DNA of 64,000 bases from Hoplostethus atlanticus (taxonomy: Eukaryota > Chordata > Actinopteri > Trachichthyiformes > Trachichthyidae). The DNA lies in contig JAXDDX010000058.1 in the NCBI GenBank assembly GCA_034670405.1, positions 794,001-858,000 of the forward strand, read 5' to 3'. A program made the position numbers and the translations under genes. Positions within the stretch are counted from its first letter, which is position 1. Every line of letters begins with the position of its first letter. The notes beneath the pieces were generated by a model. The model was not told the origin of the DNA, searched no databases, and was given only the letters and a program-made list of their open reading frames with translations. Below, one piece after another: positions 59,255-64,000 of the stretch.

Positions 59255-59273
59255 CCAATGGGAGCAGACCACG
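59255..59273 (+). promoter_or_regulatory. ER stress response element (ERSE) upstream of calreticulin
   Basis: The sequence CCAATGGGAGCAGACCACG is an exact CCAAT-N9-CCACG match, the ERSE bound by NF-Y and ATF6 (or XBP1). It lies about 280 bp upstream of the calreticulin start codon, on the strand opposite to the gene. A further CCAAT begins at 59242. ERSEs occur in vertebrate calreticulin and other ER chaperone promoters, so UPR induction is expected. Confidence 0.75.
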
Positions 59274-59969
59274 CGTTCGCTTGATACACGCCCCAGGGAG
59301 GATGATGCGTTGTAGACAAACCATAATTATGATAAACGAATGAGTATTCACAAATGCTAAATCTGAAATATAAAACCTTTTTATTGTTTTTGAAGCCAAA
59401 CAAAAATATCGGAACTATTTTGACCTCCACTATCAGAAAAGCGAAAACAATTAATTTATGTATACTGTATGTTTTAAAAAAAAGCAAAGATTTTCATGAT
59501 TTTTATACCACTCCAGGCATACCCATGTGACGTACTTGCTTTATTAAACCAATAAAAAAAACGAATGGATTGGCAAGATCATGGAAGGTGACATGAACAA
59601 TATAAAATACATAATAGTCATATATTATGTATATTATGTTATATATTAACTATGTTTTTTCTTACAGATGAGCCCAAGAATTTCACATCTCTTGTCAGTT
59701 CAACGGGATGTTTTCTTAAGACATATTCATTGCCGTAATAACAGACTTCTTTCCAGCCGTGTTCTCCTTGTGATTTGACTGCCTGACCATCAGAGAACAG
59801 AATCAGTAATGCAGACCAATATACACCTGAGTGAGTGTGAATGTGTGTGAGTGAGTGAAAGACATAAAGCAAATAAAATCATTAATACAAATGTAAACTA
59901 TGCCACACAATTACATGATTATTAACATTTACAGACTAAGGAATGGATGATGATGTACATTATATCATA

Positions 59970-59975
59970 TTTATT
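59970..59975 (-). terminator. Candidate torsin polyadenylation signal AATAAA
   Basis: TTTATT on the plus strand gives AATAAA on the minus strand about 770 bp after the torsin stop codon. Use is not proven. Confidence 0.4.
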
Positions 59976-60744
59976 GAGTTGATATGACCCCATGGAATTA
60001 TTGATCTCAAAGAAATCAACATGTAGTTCAAATTCTTCTCTCACAACTGTTTTCCGGTAACAGTTTCAATTGTAACAACAATTCTTTTCAATGCCCTCAG
60101 CCAAGTTAATCGCTTAGAAATACTTGGTCTGCATTGACACAACTACACAAAAATTACATGACCTAAAATGCTTACGATGTAAGATAACAATAAAATGTTG
60201 GTACAGTAATATGCTCAAATAAATAATCAATGCCAACTAATCACAACTTCTGACATGCAAATACTCAAACTTTAAACTTGACCAGATCTAAACTTAAAAG
60301 CAATGTGTCTCAGACTTTGAGCAAGACGAAAGGACATAACTACAATATGACGTAACAAAAATGTCTGTGGCTTAAAATGCACAACCACTGATGCCATCTT
60401 CTTCAGCTCTCTGTCTTGGCAGTGTGTAGGTTCAAACCAGACAGGTGTGGACAAGCAGCCACACTGCACAGGGTGACCATCTGGCATATACATGTTCCCC
60501 TGCAACAATATTCATGTCAGCAGGGTGGGATATGCTGCTTTTCCCTGTAATACTGGAAGGGCCCTGCTGTCTGGCCTTCTCCGAGGGACCTGGACAGACA
60601 CACGTTGTATGTATGTGTCTATGTTTCTGAGGTGGGGAGAGTAGCTACAGCAGAGTGGAGAAGACACATCTCCACTCTCTGTATGCAGATGGGCTGGAAA
60701 AGCAATCTCACACCTCCTCCAGGCTTCTCTCTCCATCTCTCTCT

Positions 60745-62922
60745 CTAGGGGAGAAAGAAGTTGATCCTCTGGGGTATAGACTTGCAGCCTTGAGCTGAGA
60801 ACAGTCTCTCTTCTTTGGGTACATATAGCATTGCTTTCGCCACCTCGTCCAGGGTACCCTCATCCGGCTCCAGACCTCGTGCTGTGTAGGCATCACGTGC
60901 ACAAAGCTTGACATGGCGATACTCCAGGGGCAGGAAGGGCACAAAGAAGTCGATCAGGTGGCCTGACATCAGCTCACTCTGAGCAAACCCACCTGGGAAA
61001 GAGATTCACAGGAAAATGGATTGGAAGATTATCTCAAGCTCAATTAAGGTTAGGTTTATGTGAACAGAAACATGAAAGCAGAAAGATAAAAGCACAAAGA
61101 ATGGATGCAATCAATAATTTGTGCAGATAAGACAAAAAAATCCAAAGGGGCTTGAAAAAATGTGATTGTTATGTATTAAAGTGATGAATTTAGCACTTGA
61201 GTGTAAATAATTGGTTGAGGCAACACATCAGTGAACCCTTAGGGTGGCTGCAGTATTTCGACATTAATAGATAGAATGCAATCTGGTACACATACAATAT
61301 GTCATGAGACAACTCATCTGTATAGCAAACTATTGGGAATCCATTAATATGTACTATTCATCCAAACAAATACAAGCAGTACATGAAACCAGGACTGCTG
61401 CAGACCTTGAGACTCCATGGCTTCAGCTCGTAGCCGGTGCTCTAGGTCCTCCATACCGATATCCTCGCGGTTCTGACCAGAGTGCCAAAAGTCCAGCGCT
61501 ACATCGTTGATTGTTGCTCCACCTATATTACTGCAGAGAGAGCAGGCATGGCAAAAAACACTGAGCAATAGAAAAACTGATTTCTCAAAGCATTTCTTTA
61601 TTTCTCTGTATTTGTGACATGGTTTGTCAGTTACCCTACACCTATATACAGTTCTGGTCAAGATTATTAGGACCCTTAATGTACTGTAACATGCAATGTA
61701 ATGTGATAAAAATCAATAAATGTTTAATAAATGTTTAAAAAATGATTATTTAACATGATATTGTTATATATCAATGAGTATTGTGGTAGCATTTATTTAC
61801 ATATAGTAGTCTATATATATATATAACCTATATATAAACTATATAATATTACTGTGTCATAGTGGTGTGGTAATGAATGTTTCTATATCTGACTCATTAG
61901 ATCATTCCTCAGTAGAAACCTGACATGAGTAATTCAGAACATGAAAAATCCATGAAGCATACTAATGGAGTCAGAGGAAGAGACATCCAGCATTACAGAT
62001 GAAGTGCCAAAAGATCCGGGCCAAATGGTGCACACGTTTGGTTGTAAATGGACATGAGGCAGCAATTTGGATTAACAGACAGCCTGGAGCATGGTCTAAC
62101 CTGAGGAAGAGGAAGATGGCTCTACGGTAGCTGACCCCATCAACATTGTCATAGTGATCCATGTAGGGCTTGATGGCATCGATGAGGCCTGGGTGGAGCT
62201 TCTCAGCCTCATCGAAGATGAACAGAGTCTGAGGGCAGCGCAGCACCATGTCCCGGATAGCTTCTCTTAGCTGGCCCTAGAGAAAGAGAGTCATAAGTCA
62301 AGTCATGACTCAACTTCAAAATGTAATTCCTCTGTCCACGTGGACAGAGCCTGACCTTTCAGCCTGACCTCTCTGTCAAGTTCTATCTACTATATTCTGT
62401 AACTCCAGATCAGTTTGTGTAATAAAATTGTGTCAACATCATTTTGAAATCCTATGCAGTGCTTGTGTAATAAAGTGTTTAGACAGGACCACGGTGCCAC
62501 CTATAGCCTGGTTGGACAAATGCCTGGTTCCAAAAAGCATGCACCTTTTTTAAGGTCAATATGCATATTACTGTAAGACCAGTGTTTGATTTGAAGCATT
62601 TTGAAGCAGTCCTGGCAGGAAACAACCTTTCCCATGCCAAGTGGGCTCTGTCTTACCTTGTACGTGTCCACCAGTCTGGCGTGCGGGAAGTGGAAAGGGG
62701 CGATGAACAGACGGACACACTCACTCTTTACCCCGTCCCGGTACAGGCTATCAGCTACAATCCGGGCGACAAAGTTCTTGCCAGTGCCGGACCAGCCGTG
62801 GAAGGAGAGGGTCAATGGCTTGTTGGACTCAGGGTTGTTGATAAAACCCTGGACGGCCTTCAGAACCACAGACTGGGCCAGGTGCTGCCCGTGGAGCTTC
62901 ATTTGAAGGTCCCTGGCTAGGC
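60745..62922 (-). CDS. Torsin-family AAA+ ATPase (TOR1-like), last four exons
   Basis: Exons (minus): 62922-62657, 62276-62101, 61530-61406, 60992-60745, in consistent phase and ending with TAG at 60747-60745. The 270 residues present lack only the first exon(s): signal peptide, hydrophobic segment and start. Walker A is GWSGTGKN, the variant form typical of torsins, and Walker B is LFIFDEAEKLH. Sensor 1 is in AIFLFLSN. The C-terminal conserved cysteines are present (VKLCARDAY, GCKSI). The start GLARDLQMKLHGQHLAQSVV and the FHFPHARLVDTYK block match Torsin-1A. Torsins act in the ER lumen and nuclear envelope, activated by LAP1/LULL1. The exact paralogue (tor1a, tor1b or a fish tor1-like gene) is not decided. 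The 5' end lies beyond the right edge. Confidence 0.93.
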
Positions 62923-64000
62923 CTGGATGTGCATATAACAGAATGCACACTCAAAATGACAGTGCCAGATAAAGGATCATCCCTATAGTAATCGTATACT
63001 CTACCAAAATATATATATATATATATATATTACAATATATGAATGTCTTTCCTCTTTCCCAATTGGCTTTTCATCATCTCTTGGTCAGTCTCAGGAATTA
63101 GAAAAAATATGCTGGTTTCATCATCTACATCGATTGATCCCAATGTCACATTGACATAAATGATGGCTCGTCAGACTCAGGAGGGTTTCTTATCGATTAG
63201 TGATCCCCCATTTCAGATTGGATTTATTTTTATCATTTATATCTATTGATCCCCAAATTGCATTGAGATGTTAAATTGTTTTGACCCCAAAGTTACATAG
63301 GCATGAGTGACCGTTTGTCAGGCTCAGGACAGAGTTTTGTGTTGCTTAGATGTTATTTATGCCCCTGCCCTTATATGATTGTCTCAAGATTAAAATTCTG
63401 ACATAATTTGCTTTCAAGAACAGTATTTACTGATATCACAATATATCACAATAAAATAATTTATAAGACTTTACACTGATGTTTCATAAATGTTTTATAA
63501 AACATTCACTTGCAAGGATAGAGGACCTGAAGTGCTGTTATAAAATGGGTTCTTGTTTCAACTTCAATTACTGATACACCATTATATTCCTTCAAGGTCT
63601 GACAGCTAACCAGGAAACATTAAATATATTTGCTAATCTCTACCTCAAACCCAAGTCCAATATACATGTGACATATAGCCTGGACATATAGGCTTAGTCT
63701 GTGCCAACTACTGCACCCCATTGCCAAGAAAATCAAAATCAAAGGGTGAAAGCACACATACAGCAACGCAGGTGAGGAGTAATTGGTTTCATAGAGCCAA
63801 ATATGTTGCAGCTTATTTCAAATTACACATCTTTACAAACAAATGTGTGATATAGTGATATGTCTAGCTGTACATTACTGTCCACTGTATGTCCTGCACT
63901 GAATGTGTCCTGTTGTCCCTTTATCATGGGTGTCAGTATGTACTGTGTTTCGGTGTTAATTGTCTGTTTCGGCACCAGTGTGAGTTAGTGAATGAAGTGG
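62923..64000. other. Torsin intron 1 (partial)
   Basis: There is no candidate upstream torsin exon: no signal-peptide-like ORF ending at a phase-1 donor was found. The first exon therefore lies past the window. An (AT)n tract occurs at 63009-63031. The remaining sequence is unremarkable. Confidence 0.55.
63009..63031. repeat. (AT)n microsatellite
   Basis: A pure AT run of about 22 bp in the torsin intron. Confidence 0.9.

Larger units (their letters stand above)
58980..60744. other. Intergenic: torsin 3' UTR and calreticulin promoter
   Basis: The calreticulin 5' UTR/promoter occupies about 58980-59300, with CCAAT boxes (also in reverse near 59164) and the ERSE. The torsin 3' UTR runs leftwards from 60744, with a candidate AATAAA at 59975-59970. 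Two ORFs of uncertain meaning lie at 59639-59826 and 60272-60508 (see findings). Confidence 0.55.

Overview
This is a stretch of vertebrate nuclear DNA, almost certainly from a teleost fish. The evidence is compact multi-exon genes with GT-AG introns, abundant (CA)n/(TG)n microsatellites, a decayed Tc1-like transposon, hAT-like and foldback elements, and fish-type SINE tails with a GGATAAAAGCGTCTGCTAAATGA core. The species cannot be named from the sequence. No prokaryotic, viral, CRISPR, rRNA or tRNA features were seen.

Five genes were found, all on the minus strand, so they read from right to left. From the right edge they are: the last four exons of a torsin-family AAA+ ATPase (60745-62922, 5' end outside the window); a complete nine-exon calreticulin with signal peptide, P-domain, acidic tail and KDEL (54676-58979); a complete 25-exon eps15, the endocytic adaptor (27727-52650); a complete 21-exon ttc39a (2764-24453) with a second, alternative first exon at 18701-18738; and the first coding exon of rnf11 at the left edge (7-129). 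Exons were built by hand from splice signals, reading phase and remembered family sequence. All junctions keep frame except one in ttc39a. The order rnf11-ttc39a-eps15-calreticulin resembles the RNF11-TTC39A-EPS15 region of human chromosome 1p32, which also holds a calreticulin pseudogene (CALR4P); this is from memory.

The gene products are not one pathway. eps15 and rnf11 both work in endocytic and ubiquitin-linked trafficking: eps15 carries EH domains, a coiled coil, 15 DPF motifs and two UIMs, and the rnf11 exon carries a myristoylation site, a dileucine and a PPPY motif. Calreticulin and torsin are both ER-lumen proteins. A perfect ER-stress response element (CCAAT-N9-CCACG) lies about 280 bp upstream of the calreticulin start codon.

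Introns and intergenic DNA hold many repeats. The notable ones are a 1.4-kb CpG-rich foldback element (6014-7415), a 0.5-kb foldback with TTAA target duplication (20642-21139), a 1.17-kb hAT-like element with a perfect 8-bp duplication (43245-44416), a 0.8-kb Tc1 remnant (45102-45901) and a 386-bp palindromic MITE with a 6-bp duplication about 230 bp upstream of the eps15 start codon (52880-53265). No clearly new biological system was seen. The most useful leads are the ttc39a alternative promoter, the ttc39a splice-phase anomaly, the ERSE and the eps15 promoter MITE.
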